Source: Chinchilla lanigera
Lineage: Eukaryota > Chordata > Mammalia > Rodentia > Chinchillidae
Assembly: GCF_000276665.1 (NCBI RefSeq)
Contig: NW_004955465.1
Coordinates: forward strand, 3,820,450 to 3,884,449
Reading direction: 5' to 3'
Length of the DNA: 64,000 nt
Part shown: positions 1 through 10,539 of the stretch, piece by piece
Layout of the letters: the number at the start of each line of letters is the position of its first letter
Position numbering within the stretch: the first letter of the stretch is position 1
Program-made: the position numbers and the translations under genes
Notes under the pieces: generated by a model
What the model was told of the DNA's origin: nothing
The model's database searches: none
What the model saw: only the letters and a program-made list of their open reading frames with translations

Positions 1-299
1 CTCCTAAATTAACAGAAAGCATTCCTTGGAGAAGTCCTTAAAGGGATTCCCAAGTCCTGCCCAGATTCCTGCATTTTCTCCTTTGTTTGAAAACCTAATA
101 GACACGGACTGCCTAGAGAAGTTCTTGGTCTAAAACCTCTGAATCTCCATTCCTGTCACCCCCCAACGTCCTTTCAGGAGCCCTAAAATCATTTCAAGTG
201 TCTCATTTATTTAAGCCTTAATATTGTCCGGTATTTTGGGAGATTGTGGGTCTGATCAGCCCACAATAATTAAGGGACATTATTAACCTGATACTGGAA

Positions 300-633
300 A
301 CTTTCAGAGCCTGGGCCAAATGGAAGGTGCTTAGGTCATGGGGGTCCTCAGAGGGGAAGGGAGACAATAGTGGCCAGGAAAGCAAGTTGTTATGAAGAGC
401 AAGCCTGGCCATTCTGTCAACTTCTTGTCTCACCAAGTGATCTCTCTTCCTCTCACACCTCCCACCATGTTGTGTTGCAGCCCAGGGGCCTTTGCCAGAG
501 GCCAGACAGATAAAGCTGCCTGATCTTGAGCATTCAGCCTCCAAATGTATGAGCTAAATAAGCCTCTTTTCTTCATAAAGTATCCAGCCTTGTGTATTTT
601 GTCATAATAACAGAACACAGACTAATATACGGT
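300..633 (+). mobile_element. MaLR-type LTR (3' part)
   Basis: Contains AGGTGCTTAGGTCATGGG near 324, then the characteristic LTR end: AGCCTCCAAATGTATGAGCT (536), TATCCAGCCTTGTGTATTTT and a TCATAATAACAG..ACTAATATA terminus. It reads on the + strand. Confidence 0.65.
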
Positions 634-844
634 GTGACCAGAACACCTCCCAGGGTGATGCCAGTCAGGTCTGTTCGCTGCCATTCGACCCTGTCAGGGT
701 CCAAAAGCAAGGTGGTCTCAGCAAACACAGAGCTCCTTCTGTACATCTGGCATATTTGTGCTGAAGGATAAGATGATTCCGTGTGTTAGAATCCACCTCC
801 CTTGAGGTATCAACATCCTAGATTTCCCTTGCTGCATGTCTTAG

Positions 845-1001
845 TTGCTTTCCTTACTGCTGAGACAGCAGACGCTGAATGTCAATGCCTTGATGCATTA
901 GACTTCCCAGCCTCCAAAACAATAAGAAACAAGTGTCTGCTCTGCATAAATTAACCAGTCTCATCAATTTTTAATTATAGAAGCACAAATGGGCTAAGAC
1001 A
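845..1001 (+). mobile_element. MaLR-type LTR 3' end
   Basis: GACTTCCCAGCCTCCAAAAC followed by AATAAGAAACAAGTGTCTGC, a degenerated CCAGTCTC block and a terminal ACAAATGGGCTAAGACAC are the standard 3' end of MaLR LTRs. Confidence 0.6.
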
Positions 1002-1159
1002 CTGATTTTTGGCATCTGCAATTGCATCCCTGCTCCTTCGACCAGTACATAAAATAGGAAAAAAAGAAAGAGGTGGGAAATGTGGAAAAGCTATCTAGTC
1101 ATACTAGTGTCCTCCCTCATCCCTTCTTTCCCAGATCCCCAGGAAACAGAGTGGTCTAT

Positions 1160-1830
1160 CCAGTGGAGACCTCCCTGAGTCATATTTCTCACTGCTGAGA
1201 CAAAATACCTGACACACACAATTAACATGTTCACAATGGAGCTGTAATTTGTATGCTCACTGCCAGGCAGCTTGAACCACCTGTGGTCCATGCATGACTG
1301 CCCCATTTCTACCACCAGTGGTCTAAGCCACCCTATGGGACGGTCATGCATGCACTGCTGGAGGTTCAAGCTGGTGGAATGTGTTAAAGGAGGGAAGGTT
1401 TATTAGGCTCATGTTTTCAAAGCATGCTGGCACTAAGGCAGAATGGCATGGCACAGGGACATGGCAGAGGAGAAGCTGCTCATGTCAGGCTGGTGGGAAG
1501 CAGAGCCAAGGGAGGAGCTGGGAAGGGGATAAAACCTTCTGTATCTCACCTGTTCCAACCACACCCCACCTTCTAACAGGAAGTCAACTGTCAGCCCCTG
1601 TAATCCAGTCACCTTCCAAAGGTCCTGCCTATGATTGCATGAGGCAGAAGGGGTCAAAGGAGTGTCTCCACTCCATTCTATTTGGGTCATTTCAGTTGTG
1701 ACACCAAGTACCCGAAATTACTGCAGACCCCACAAGTTAAGGGCTCAGCCTCACCACATGATCCCTAGTTCAGACGTGATTCCAAAGTGTGGAGTCCCCA
1801 GGTTACCCAGCACTTTTGTGTAGCTTAAAA
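1160..1830 (-). mobile_element. MaLR-type LTR, antisense, carrying an internal hairpin
   Basis: The + strand shows the reversed LTR: TCATATTTCTCACTGCTGAG near 1180, AGGGAAGGTTTATTAGGCTC at 1390, GGGAAGCAGAG near 1496. Compared with the related copy at 5706-6120 it has an extra segment (about 1215-1385) containing a large inverted repeat. Confidence 0.55.
1268..1373. repeat. Imperfect inverted repeat, 39-bp arms and 28-bp loop
   Basis: The arm at 1268-1306 pairs with 1335-1373 at 32 of 39 positions without gaps. It begins CAGCTTGAACC and includes CATGCATGAC and a terminal CCCAT. The 28-base loop itself contains ACCACCAGTGGT. It lies inside a reversed MaLR LTR. Confidence 0.85.
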
Positions 1831-2438
1831 TCTCCTCTCCCATTCAAGCTCAATAATCTGCTACAACTGCTCTCACAAAGTTTGAGAAAACACTTCCCTG
1901 ACTACTTCTGGTTTGTTATAAAGGGTACAAATGAACAGCCGACGGAGAAGAGCTTGAGGTGAGGTGTGAAGGGACTCTGAGTGCAGGAGCGTCTGGCCCT
2001 GAGCAGCTGGGAGTCACTGCCCTCCCACGTGTGGGTGTGTTTACTAAACAGTAATACTTAGGGTTCTTCACAGACATATGATTGAATAAATCACTGGGCA
2101 TTCACGATTGGATTCAATCATTGGCCCCTCTTGTCCTTCTTAGTACAGGGTGAGGCTCAAAATTACAACCCTCTAATCACAGGGTGGACTCTCTGACAGC
2201 CAGCCCCACCCAGAAGCTGTCTACATCCCACAGAGTTGCTTTAACTGATACGCTCAGGTAGGATGGCCAGGGGACTGCTGTGAATCCCATCACTCAGGAA
2301 ACTCCACAGCCTTTAGAAGCTGCACCAAGAACCGGGGAAAAAGACCAAGTGCATACTTCTGACTATGCTTACTGTGGAGAGAAGAGCCCCAGGACTGAAA
2401 GGCGTGTGTGTATACAAAACTCCTTGTAGATTTTCTCT

Positions 2439-2441
<3 letters not shown>

Positions 2442-2494
<53 letters not shown>
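2442..2494. repeat. (TA)n(CA)n microsatellite
   Basis: About 20 TA units followed by about 6 CA units. Confidence 0.98.
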
Positions 2495-2550
2495 TATTTT
2501 GTTGTCATTGCTGTTGTAACATCATTTGTAATGGAAAAACACAACAGATC

Positions 2551-2650
2551 TAGGTGGTCTGGCATACACTTATAGTCCCAGATGCTTAAGATCTGGCATT
2601 GATGGCCAGCCTGGGCAACACCATGAGAACCTGACTCAATATAAAAACAA
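2551..2650 (+). repeat. Degenerate B1-type SINE
   Basis: GGCATACACTTATAGTCCCA, GATGGCCAGCCTGGGCAACA and a short A-rich end mark a decayed 7SL-type element. Confidence 0.6.
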
Positions 2651-2660
2651 AGCCATTATA

Positions 2661-2672
2661 CTCCCTCTCCCT

Positions 2673-2723
<51 letters not shown>
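2661..2723. repeat. (CTCCCT)n(CT)n(CTAT)n microsatellite
   Basis: Three successive pyrimidine-rich repeat types in one tract. Confidence 0.97.
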
Positions 2724-2724
<1 letters not shown>

Positions 2725-2813
2725 GTGATTAAACAAGTATTGTGTGAATCAATGTTCTCCAAAGGAAAAAAATCAGCAGGTTGGAAACAAATCATGTATA
2801 TATGCAAGGAAGA

Positions 2814-2852
2814 ATCACTTTTCAGCCTTTTGGCTGAGATCAAGTGTATATG
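2814..2852 (+). pseudogene. U2 snRNA 5'-end fragment (pseudogene)
   Basis: The bases closely follow the first ~38 nucleotides of U2 snRNA, with a few substitutions; the core CAGCCTTTTGGCTGAGATCA at 2823-2842 differs from U2 at only two positions, and AGTGTATAT follows. Similarity stops before the branch-point-recognition and Sm-site regions, so it is a truncated, non-functional copy. Confidence 0.75.
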
Positions 2853-3728
2853 AGAGAAAGAGACACAGAAGGATTGATGTGTTTTAAGGTGTTGTCTCAA
2901 ATACTAACTGTGGGAGCTTGCAAGTGTGAAGCTTGCAGGGCATGCCAACAGTCTGGAAAGTTGGGCAAAACTTCCAAGTCATGTCCTTGAGGAAAATTTC
3001 CTCTATTTTGGGATTCCTCAGATTTTGCTTCTAAGGCCTTCAACTGACTGGGAGGATCCCACCCACATTATAAAGGGATATCTCCATTATCCAAGGTCAA
3101 CTGATTGTGGACATTCACCACATCTACAAAACACCTTCACAGCAACACCTAGAAAAGCTTTTGAATGAATAACTAGGTACTCTGGTCAAGCCCCTTCAAC
3201 TCATAAAATTTACCATGACAAGCAAGTAGAAAAAATACCGGCAGTTATGCGGCAGTTTGTAAGTCTTGGCGACCCAGGGGGTGGGGGAGGGAAAGATAAT
3301 GAAGGTGAAGAGATGACAAGGAGAAGATATAATTGAATAAAAATGTGAGGGAGGCGTGTGTGCTATCTCTTCACACATTTAAATGATCCCAGAGATGAGG
3401 CAAGAGACTAGGGCACGGCAAGCTGGCTGGACAACGGGCTCTGACCTGTCAATCACGGAAACCTGCTCATCACAGCTGGGATGCACGTGCAGAGCAGCTT
3501 CAGAGGCCAGCAGGGATGGCTTGAATCTGACATCAGAAAGAAGACACCAAAGATGGCGGCCAATGGCCTCATGGCCGCCGTCCTCTTGCTCTTGCAGTGG
3601 CCTGTGCTGCTGCAGGGCATATTTTCTCTCTTCTGTTCTTCAGAATACCACTTCTTCTGCAGAGCACTTCTTCTACTTTAAATAAGTGTTAAACTTTTAA
3701 GTTCTTCACTTATCCTGTCCAGTTCTTT

Positions 3729-3822
3729 TTTTTTTTTTTTTTTTTTTGGTACCGGGAATTGAACTCACTACCTTGTGCTTGCCAGGCAGGTGCTGCGCTG
3801 CTGAGCTAAATCCCCAGCCCCA
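3729..3822 (-). repeat. ID SINE, full head, with 15-bp target duplication
   Basis: Reversed ID element (GGTACCGGGAATTGAACTCA ... GAGCTAAATCCCCAGCCCC) with a poly(T) start. CCTGTCCAGTTCTTT occurs at 3714-3728 and 3823-3837. Confidence 0.95.
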
Positions 3823-3898
3823 CCTGTCCAGTTCTTTAAACAGGACAACAAAACCCTGGACCTTTCCAGTAGGCACCACACCTTTGGGTAACAGTTTT

Positions 3899-3932
3899 GT
3901 GTGTGTTTGTGTATGTGTGTGTGTGTGTGTGT
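3899..3932. repeat. (TG)n microsatellite
   Basis: Interrupted TG repeat. Confidence 0.97.
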
Positions 3933-3992
3933 AACAAAGTTATATTTTTACAAAAGAAAATGAAAATTACTTTTTTTATTCCTAAAAATACC

Positions 3993-4150
3993 CTGGCCAG
4001 GTGGAGTGGTGCATGGCTATAATCCCAGCACTCAGGAGGCTGAGGCAGGAGGATTGCTATAGGTTCGAGGCCAGCCTCGGCTTCAAAGTAAGTTCAAGGC
4101 CTTAACTACACCATGAAACCCTGTCTCAAAAAGACAACAACAAAAAATTC
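3993..4150 (+). repeat. B1-type (7SL-derived) SINE
   Basis: TGGCTATAATCCCAGCACTC, GGAGGCTGAGGCAGGAGGAT, GGTTCGAGGCCAGCCTC and CCCTGTCTCAAAAAG tail. Confidence 0.88.
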
Positions 4151-4204
4151 CCTGAAGTTCATCACTAAATTTCTCTTATTTACACTGAGTTTTCATTATT
4201 TCTG

Positions 4205-4366
4205 GTTTGTTTTGTTTGTGTTTTGAGACAGGGTCTCTCTATGTAGCTCAGGCTGGCCTTGAGCTCACTGTGTGGCCTAGGCTGGGCTTGAATTTGGGGA
4301 GATCTTCCTGCCTCAGCATCCCAAATACTGGGATTACATGCACCACCACACCTGGCTTTTCATTTA
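4205..4366 (-). repeat. B1-type SINE, antisense, with internal duplication typical of this genome
   Basis: TTTTGAGACAGGGTCTCTCT ... GCCTCAGCATCCCAAATACT ... CACCACACCTGGC. The extra GAGCTCACTGTGTGGCC unit is shared with most B1 copies in the window. Confidence 0.85.
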
Positions 4367-4810
4367 CTCTTGTGAGAGAATTTCTAAAAGAACCCATGTC
4401 CTCAGGATACTCGAAAACTCAGGTTGCCCTCTTCAGACTAAATAGCAATTCCTAGGACAGCTTTAGAGGAGTCATCCTCTGCGAGTTTCGGCTTCTGTCC
4501 CTTCTGTGCCTGCGTCCTCCTCCCCAAACTCCAGTCAGAGCTGATTAGAACAAGACAAGGCTTGCAGCAAAAAGATGAGTGAGTCCTGACAGCTTTCTCA
4601 GAAGTGCCAACCAAGCAGCACGGCCATTTCCCATCTATACTGAGTCGTCAGATGAAAACGTGACGTGGAGAGCAGCTGGTGGGTGTCCGGGGGCACAACC
4701 AGGATGGTGTCGACACCAAGGAAGCTTGATAGAAGAGAAGCAAGGAGTGAACTCCAGAGAGGAGACAAATCTAGAGGCCAGGAGGCCCTGACTGAGAGCT
4801 GATGAGAGAC

Positions 4811-4812
<2 letters not shown>

Positions 4813-4857
<45 letters not shown>
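4813..4857. repeat. (CA)22 microsatellite
   Basis: Uninterrupted CA repeat. Confidence 0.98.
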
Positions 4858-4859
<2 letters not shown>

Positions 4860-5223
4860 CCCATAAGGCCTCGCCGTGCTTCACCACCTCCCTGGGTCCA
4901 GGAAGGTTTTCTAAGCTCCAGGGCACTCCTGGGGCTCCAGATGCTTTGTCAGAATTCTCCGTTCCTGGTGTCCCCTATCTGGAAGGCCCTGTGCTCCCCG
5001 AAGGCACCTGCAGGGCATGGAGCAGATGTGGCTATCACAGAATGAGATCTCTGGGGAGGACACTGGGGTCTGGGTCCCTGGGACAATTCATAACAACCCA
5101 GTGACGACCCCTTCCCGGCAGGGCAGTCGCAGCAGGACGCTCATGGTCATCACAAGTGCTATCTGTGTTAGCAGCTCTGCCTCCATGACAGTTAAGCTGG
5201 ACTGTCAACTTGGTTAGCTTCCG

Positions 5224-5337
5224 GGGCTGGGGATTTAGTTCAGCGGCAAAGCGCCTGCCTGGCAAGCGCAAGGTCGTGAGTTCGGTTCCCGGTACCGGAG
5301 AAAAACCAAAACCAAAAAAAAACCCCCCCAAAAAAAA
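5224..5337 (+). repeat. ID SINE, near-consensus, with 17-bp target duplication
   Basis: tRNA-Ala-like head with A box (TAGTTCAGCGG) and B box (GTTCGGTTCC) and an A-rich tail with C interruptions. AACTTGGTTAGCTTCCG is duplicated at 5207-5223 and 5338-5354. Few changes from the other copies suggest recent insertion. Confidence 0.95.
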
Positions 5338-5705
5338 AACTTGGTTAGCTTCCGAGAGGCCCAGGGGATTGATAAAGCACACTCCTGGGTGCGTCTGGTG
5401 GATCGTGGTGGCATGACCATGAGGGCGACCTCTGGTCCTTGTCCCCTTCTCCTCAGGATCTGTTCCCTGTTCTCCTGTGAAGTGATCCGATTTGCTCCAA
5501 CATACCCTAGTGCTGTGACGTTTGTGCCTGGAAGCCTGGACTGAGACCTCTGAAATCCTGAGCAAAAGGAAACGTCTCATCCTTCAAGCTGTGTGTGTCG
5601 GATATTTGGTCCCAGGGATGAAAAGCTGACACAGCTCCTTTCTTTCTTGCCCTCTTAACAGAATGCTTCAGCAAACCAGCAAGCGTGAGTTGATTTTAGT
5701 GATCA

Positions 5706-6120
5706 TTGCTGTCTTAGTTATTTTTCTCATTGCTGAGATAAAATACCCAACACTCAGACTGAAAGGAGGAAAAGTTTAGTTGGCTCACAGTGTGCAGAGG
5801 TTTCAGTTCATAGTTGTTTGGCTCCAAGGGTCAGCGGCTCATGGCAGAGGCGCATCGTAGAGGAGAAATAGCACATTGTAGGCAGAAGACAGCAAAAGCG
5901 AGCAAAAGCAAGGGACCACCACAGCTCTTTCTATCCCTTATATCTTATCCAGGCTACTTAGGGCGGTAGCTCTCACACCCTTAATCCTAGTGTCCTTGAG
6001 CTTAGCATCACACCATCAATCAATCCCAGCGTTACACACTCTTGATTCAGCACCTCTGCAAAAGCCCCACCTATGACTGCATGCAGCTTTGGGAGAACAT
6101 CTAGATATAAGCCATAACAA
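5706..6120 (-). mobile_element. MaLR-type LTR, antisense
   Basis: The + strand reads GTCTTAGTTATTTTTCTCAT, then TTGCTGAGATAAAATACCC, GTTGGCTCACAG, then CCCCACCTATGACTGCATGC and a TATAAGCCATAAC end, i.e. a reversed MaLR LTR. The TG microsatellite at 6127 follows directly. Confidence 0.6.
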
Positions 6121-6125
6121 TTGCT

Positions 6126-6126
<1 letters not shown>

Positions 6127-6165
<39 letters not shown>

Positions 6166-6170
6166 TGTGT
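6127..6170. repeat. (TG)n microsatellite
   Basis: TG repeat with two TATG interruptions next to an antisense MaLR LTR. Confidence 0.98.
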
Positions 6171-6179
6171 TAGAAGTGG

Positions 6180-6272
6180 TCTTGTTTTTGAGATGGGTTC
6201 TTGCTGTGCTGCCCGACTGGCCTTGAACTCTTAAACTCAAGTGATCTCCTTGCCTCAGCTTCTTGTATAGAG
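6180..6272 (-). repeat. B1-type SINE fragment, antisense
   Basis: TTTTTGAGATGGGTTCTTGC TGTGCTGCCC ... TCTCCTTGCCTCAGCTTCTT; truncated. Confidence 0.65.
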
Positions 6273-6399
6273 AGCCCTTCCCAGGCCTCATCATGGCCAA
6301 GAAGTTTATATATGTAATCCCATGAAAAGTTATTGGGATTCTAGGAGTTAATTCCAACCTGCCACTTCCAGTGCAACCCATGGTGAGAATAAAGACACT

Positions 6400-8010
6400 A
6401 GGGCATATTTGCAGTTTTGGGGAGCCAAGGGGTCCTAAGTCCAGCCATGATGGTGGCCATCCAGGACAAAGGCCTTGACTCAGAACTGAACCCAGATTTT
6501 ATTCATTTGTGAAGAAGGGAGTGGCTTGAGGATGAGTGACTGTGACAGTGGCAGGAAATATGTGAGTGCCATGAGTAGGGGTCAGGGAAACACACCGCCA
6601 TCTCCAAAGATTACCATCAGCACTGCGGCCTCACTGATATGCATTGCTTAAACCAACTGAAGGGATAAGGAGAAGTCCTACCCAGCTCAGTACATATCAA
6701 TACGTGGAAATAGGGTAAGGCTCAGCCAAAACGGAGGCAATTGCTCCTCTTTTAAGGAGAGTCGCCTAGGTGGTCCTCCACACTCTCGAGCAGCGGGGGC
6801 TGGAGTCCACCATCACTTGTCTGGCTTTGTGTATGTTTGGTAACACATTTCATATCTTCACACCTGCCTTGCTGCTGATCCCTGTGAACCGATGCCTGAG
6901 CACAGACTTCTTCATCATCTCATTTTCTGTGGAACATTCGGAGGAGCAGCCACTGACCGTTCACCCTCCTAAGCGCCGGGAGAGTAAGGCTCATGAGTCA
7001 TTTTGCAGGGAGGAGTTTGTTTTACACCAGCTCTGGGCAGCTCTGCGGCCCAAGCCCTTGACTGCTCTACTGTGAGGTCTCAGTGCTTCAGGGTGGGGCG
7101 AGGGGACCTCAGGTGTCAGACTTCACATCCAACTCTGTCCAGGGTGAACAGATCCCCCAAACTAGGTGCCCGCAGATGTACAGGAAAAGTAAAAACATCA
7201 AACCAAGAGAGCCAAAATCCTGTGATCAGGTGCTAGCAGCCTCTAGGACTGACTGACTCCTGATTACCAGCTTCAGTAACCTTTTATTCAGAATCCACCC
7301 AGGAGGCAGCAGAGGAATCGGAGGATAGCAACTGTTTCAGTAAGGACAGTACAACTCAATTATCACAGGAATGAGACCTGATCAGTAAGCCATCACGTTA
7401 TCTTCCTTCACCCATATCTCAGCAAGGCATCTAGTATTGATCCTGGGGTTTACAACACTTAAGCTAGACTTCCTCCAGAACCCAACAATCATGGCTTGGT
7501 CAGACCTCAGGCAACACACAAAATAGTAACAAGGAAGGTCCTTCTCCACTCTCAGGCAGAGGGTGGAGGTCACTTGGCTGACTTCTCAATGTAGATGATG
7601 AGTGCTGGGCTACAAGTTGTTGGAAAAACAGAAGAATCTCAGAACCTTCGAAAGTAGAAGTGAGGATAAGTCCCGGAACTGCACTGTGAGAACCATGTCT
7701 GCTGGGCCACGCTGCTGTTTCCACATCCTCTGGCCTCAGTTCCCATTCTCTTTGTGGTTTAGCAGCTGCCCAACCTTCAGGGCCACTGTGCACCATTCCA
7801 TTCATCTCTGCCACGTAGAGGGATGGGACAGGTCGAGATTCTCCCAAGGTTCCCAAGTGGAAGTACCACGCACAAGGGCTTTCCTGAGCCTTCTGCGAAA
7901 GAAGGCACAGCAGCTGCTGTCGTTTACGCCCAGGTTCAACATTGTGAAGCCATTTCTGCAGCAGCGCATGTCTGACTTTGATCCATAGCCCAGGCCAGAA
8001 GCAGCAGCCT
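6400..8010. other. Intergenic stretch, no gene recognised
   Basis: Mixed-composition single-copy sequence. Short open frames on both strands overlap each other and show no domain, splice or codon pattern that I can support. It may include decayed repeats. Confidence 0.6.
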
Positions 8011-8014
8011 GGCT

Positions 8015-8085
8015 GGGGCTGCAGCACAGTGGCAGCGTTGCCCGGCACGTGCAAGGTGTTTGGTTCTGTCCTCAGCATCACAAGC
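8015..8085 (+). repeat. Degenerate ID-like SINE
   Basis: GGCTGCAGCACAGTGGCAGC ... CACGTGCAAGGTGTTTGGTT ... CCTCAGCATCAC keeps the ID layout with many changes. Confidence 0.5.
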
Positions 8086-8579
8086 GGAACTGCAGTGGCT
8101 AAGTCCTCACGGAAACACTGTGTGGTTCAGGAAAACTGAACTTGTGCCCAGTGCGCTCTGCTTTAGTTCAAAGGAGGCAAGGAAAAGGAGAAAAGAGAGA
8201 TAGTCTAAATTCCTACCCAAGGCTGAGTAAATTACCAGAGGGAGCTAGTTTCTTCCTCCTTTCTTCAGTGAGACAGATGTTCTTGTTCCACACTTACAGA
8301 ATAGAGACCAGCACAGGGCAGGACCAGTAAGAGTTGAAACCTGGATATAGATTTAAAAGTTATGGAAATAGTTATGGAAATTTTCAAACATATATACCAA
8401 GGCACTGATTTCATACATACCACCTTCATGTAAAGAGATTTGTCTTGAGTCCGTCAGTCCTAAGGCAGCAAAGGGATTCTAGTAATTCTGTCTCTGCAGT
8501 CTGATTTTTTCCTTTTTTTTTTTTTTTTAAACTTGTTAACATCATCACTTTAATTGGCATTAGGTTATCATACTTTTTT

Positions 8580-8692
8580 GCTTTTGCTTTGTTTTCTGAG
8601 GTAGAGTTTCACGAGACAGTCCAAGCTTAATTCCTTTTGCCTCAGCCTCAGAGTCCCAGGATCACAGACTTGTACCACTGCACCTAGCAGTA
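8580..8692 (-). repeat. Degenerate B1-type SINE, antisense
   Basis: TTTTCTGAGGTAGAGTTTCA ... TTGCCTCAGCCTCAGAGTCC CAGGATCACAG. It directly precedes the L1 target duplication at 8699. Confidence 0.65.
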
Positions 8693-9361
8693 ATTAATAT
8701 TCTTTCTCCTAAGTATGCCTTAAATTCATCTGGAACCAGAAGAGACCCAGAATAGCAAAAGCAATCCTGGGCAACAAGCACAAGTCAGGCGGAATCACAA
8801 TCCCTGACCTGAAATTATACTATAAAGCTACGGTCATAAAATCAACCTGGTACTGGCTAAAAAACAGGCCCGAGGATCAATGGAACAGACTGGAAGAAAC
8901 AGACACAACCAAAAACACACTCAGCCACCTAATCTTTGATAAAGGGGCCAATCAAAGGCACTGGGAGAACAACAGCCTCTTTAATAAATGGTGCTGGAAA
9001 AATTGGCTTGCTACCTGCCAAAGACTGAAATTAGACCCAAGCCTATCACCATGCACCAAACTCAGGTCAAAATGGTTCACAGACCTCAATATTAAACCAG
9101 AAACACTAAAGCTATTGGAAGAGAAGGTAGGTAAAAACTTTGAAGATATAGGGGTAGGCAGAGAGTTCATGAACAAAACCCAAATTGCACGTGAAACACT
9201 TGAAAGAATCAACAACTGGGATCTCATCCTACTGAAAAGTTTCTGCACATCTAAAGAAATCACCAGCAGAGTCAAAAGAAAACCCACAAACTTGGAAAAA
9301 ATTTTAGCTGATTGTCCCTCAGACAGAGGGCTTCTATCTAGAACATATAAAGAATTAAAAA

Positions 9362-9461
9362 ATGGGGCTGGGGATTTAGCTCAGCGGCAAAAGCGCCTGC
9401 TTGGCAAGTGCAAGGTCATGAGTTCGGTTCCTGGTACCAGAGAAAAACCAAAAAAAAAAAC
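9362..9461 (+). repeat. ID SINE inserted in L1 ORF2
   Basis: Full ID head and A tail. The target duplication GAATTAAAAA is at 9352-9361 and 9462-9471, within the L1 at 8712-10524, so it is younger than that L1. Confidence 0.95.
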
Positions 9462-9471
9462 GAATTAAAAA

Positions 9472-10115
9472 GTATCAGCCCCTCCAAATTCAAAGACCCA
9501 ATCCAAAAATGGGCAGCTGAGATGAATACACACTTCTCAGACAAGGAGATACAAATGGCAAATAAATATATGAGAAAATGTTCAACATCATTAGTCATTC
9601 GAGAAATGCAAATTAAAACAACACTGAGATTCCACCTTACCCCAGTAAGAATGGCTAGCATTAAGAAATCAACCGATAACAAATGCTGGCGAGGCTGTGG
9701 AGAAATAGGAACCCTTCTCCACTGCTGGTGGGAATGCAGACTGGTGAAACCACTGTGGAAATCAGTTTGGAGATTCCTCAGAAAACTAGGCCTAGAGGTC
9801 CCATTCAACCCAGCTATCCCCCTGCTTGGTATTTTCCCAGAAGATCTAAAAACATCATATCACAGTGATGTACGTGCACCTATGTTCATAGCAGCACAAT
9901 TTGTAATTGCTAAAATGTGGAAGCAACCCAAATGTCCATCCACTGAGGATTGGATAAGAAAATTGTGGTACTTTTATATAATGGAATATTACTCAGCTGT
10001 AAAAAAAGATAAACTTGAGGCTTTTATAGGCAAATGGTCACAACTAGAGACCATACTCATAAGTGAAATAAATCAGACCTGCATGTGCAAGCTCCGCATT
10101 GTTTCTCTAGTGTAA
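9472..10115 (+). pseudogene. L1 ORF2 C-terminal fragment (reverse-transcriptase protein tail)
   Basis: About 214 residues of open frame match the C-terminal region of L1 ORF2 protein after the reverse transcriptase domain: cysteine-rich GCGEIGTLLHCWWEC, then [23 protein letters not shown], and a WIRKLWYFYIMEYYSAVKKDK tail. There is no endonuclease or RT domain, so it is non-functional. Confidence 0.85.
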
Positions 10116-10539
10116 AGCCTGAAAGAGTTAATTTAAACTAGGAGATATGATAGACATTGTGAATTGATAGGAAAGCACTCATAGGTAAATGGTAACTGGG
10201 ATATGGGAAAAGAGAAGCGAAAGAAGGAGAATGTTTGTATGTATGTATATGCAGGATAGTTAACACGGCTGTTCTACTGTCTTGTATTTCCTTGCTGAAA
10301 GTAACTGTCAGTGAGTCCTTGGCTGATCAGCTTTGTATGTCTATATCTGTTTTCATGAGAAACCACATTGAAGATATCAATATGTAATACAATAAGCATT
10401 GTTAATTCCCTACCACTCTGTTTGTAACTCTGTAATGTCTGTACTGATCCTTTGCTATTTTGTAAAATGTTGTTGGTCTGTTAGTATTTTCCTCCTTTTA
10501 TTTCTAAAATTTAAAAAAAAAAAAATTCTTTCTCCTATG

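Larger units (their letters stand above)
8712..10524 (+). mobile_element. L1 LINE, 5'-truncated, with ORF2 C-terminal remnant and 3' UTR
   Basis: Target-site duplication ATTCTTTCTCCTA is at 8699-8711 and 10525-10537. The sequence corresponds to the end of L1 ORF2, including the conserved CWRGCGEIGTLLHCWW-type stretch (about 9688-9735) and PAIPLLGI near 9810, ending at a TAA at 10113-10115. A 3' UTR and a 13-base A tail follow. The 5' part has frame breaks and an ID SINE interrupts it at 9362-9461. The good match and clear duplication suggest a fairly recent insertion. Confidence 0.9.

Noticed and set aside
5035..5580. 181-codon minus-strand frame
   Set aside because: Runs through the ID SINE at 5224-5337; the PGTELTTLRLPGR-like peptide is the translated ID found in many places in the window.
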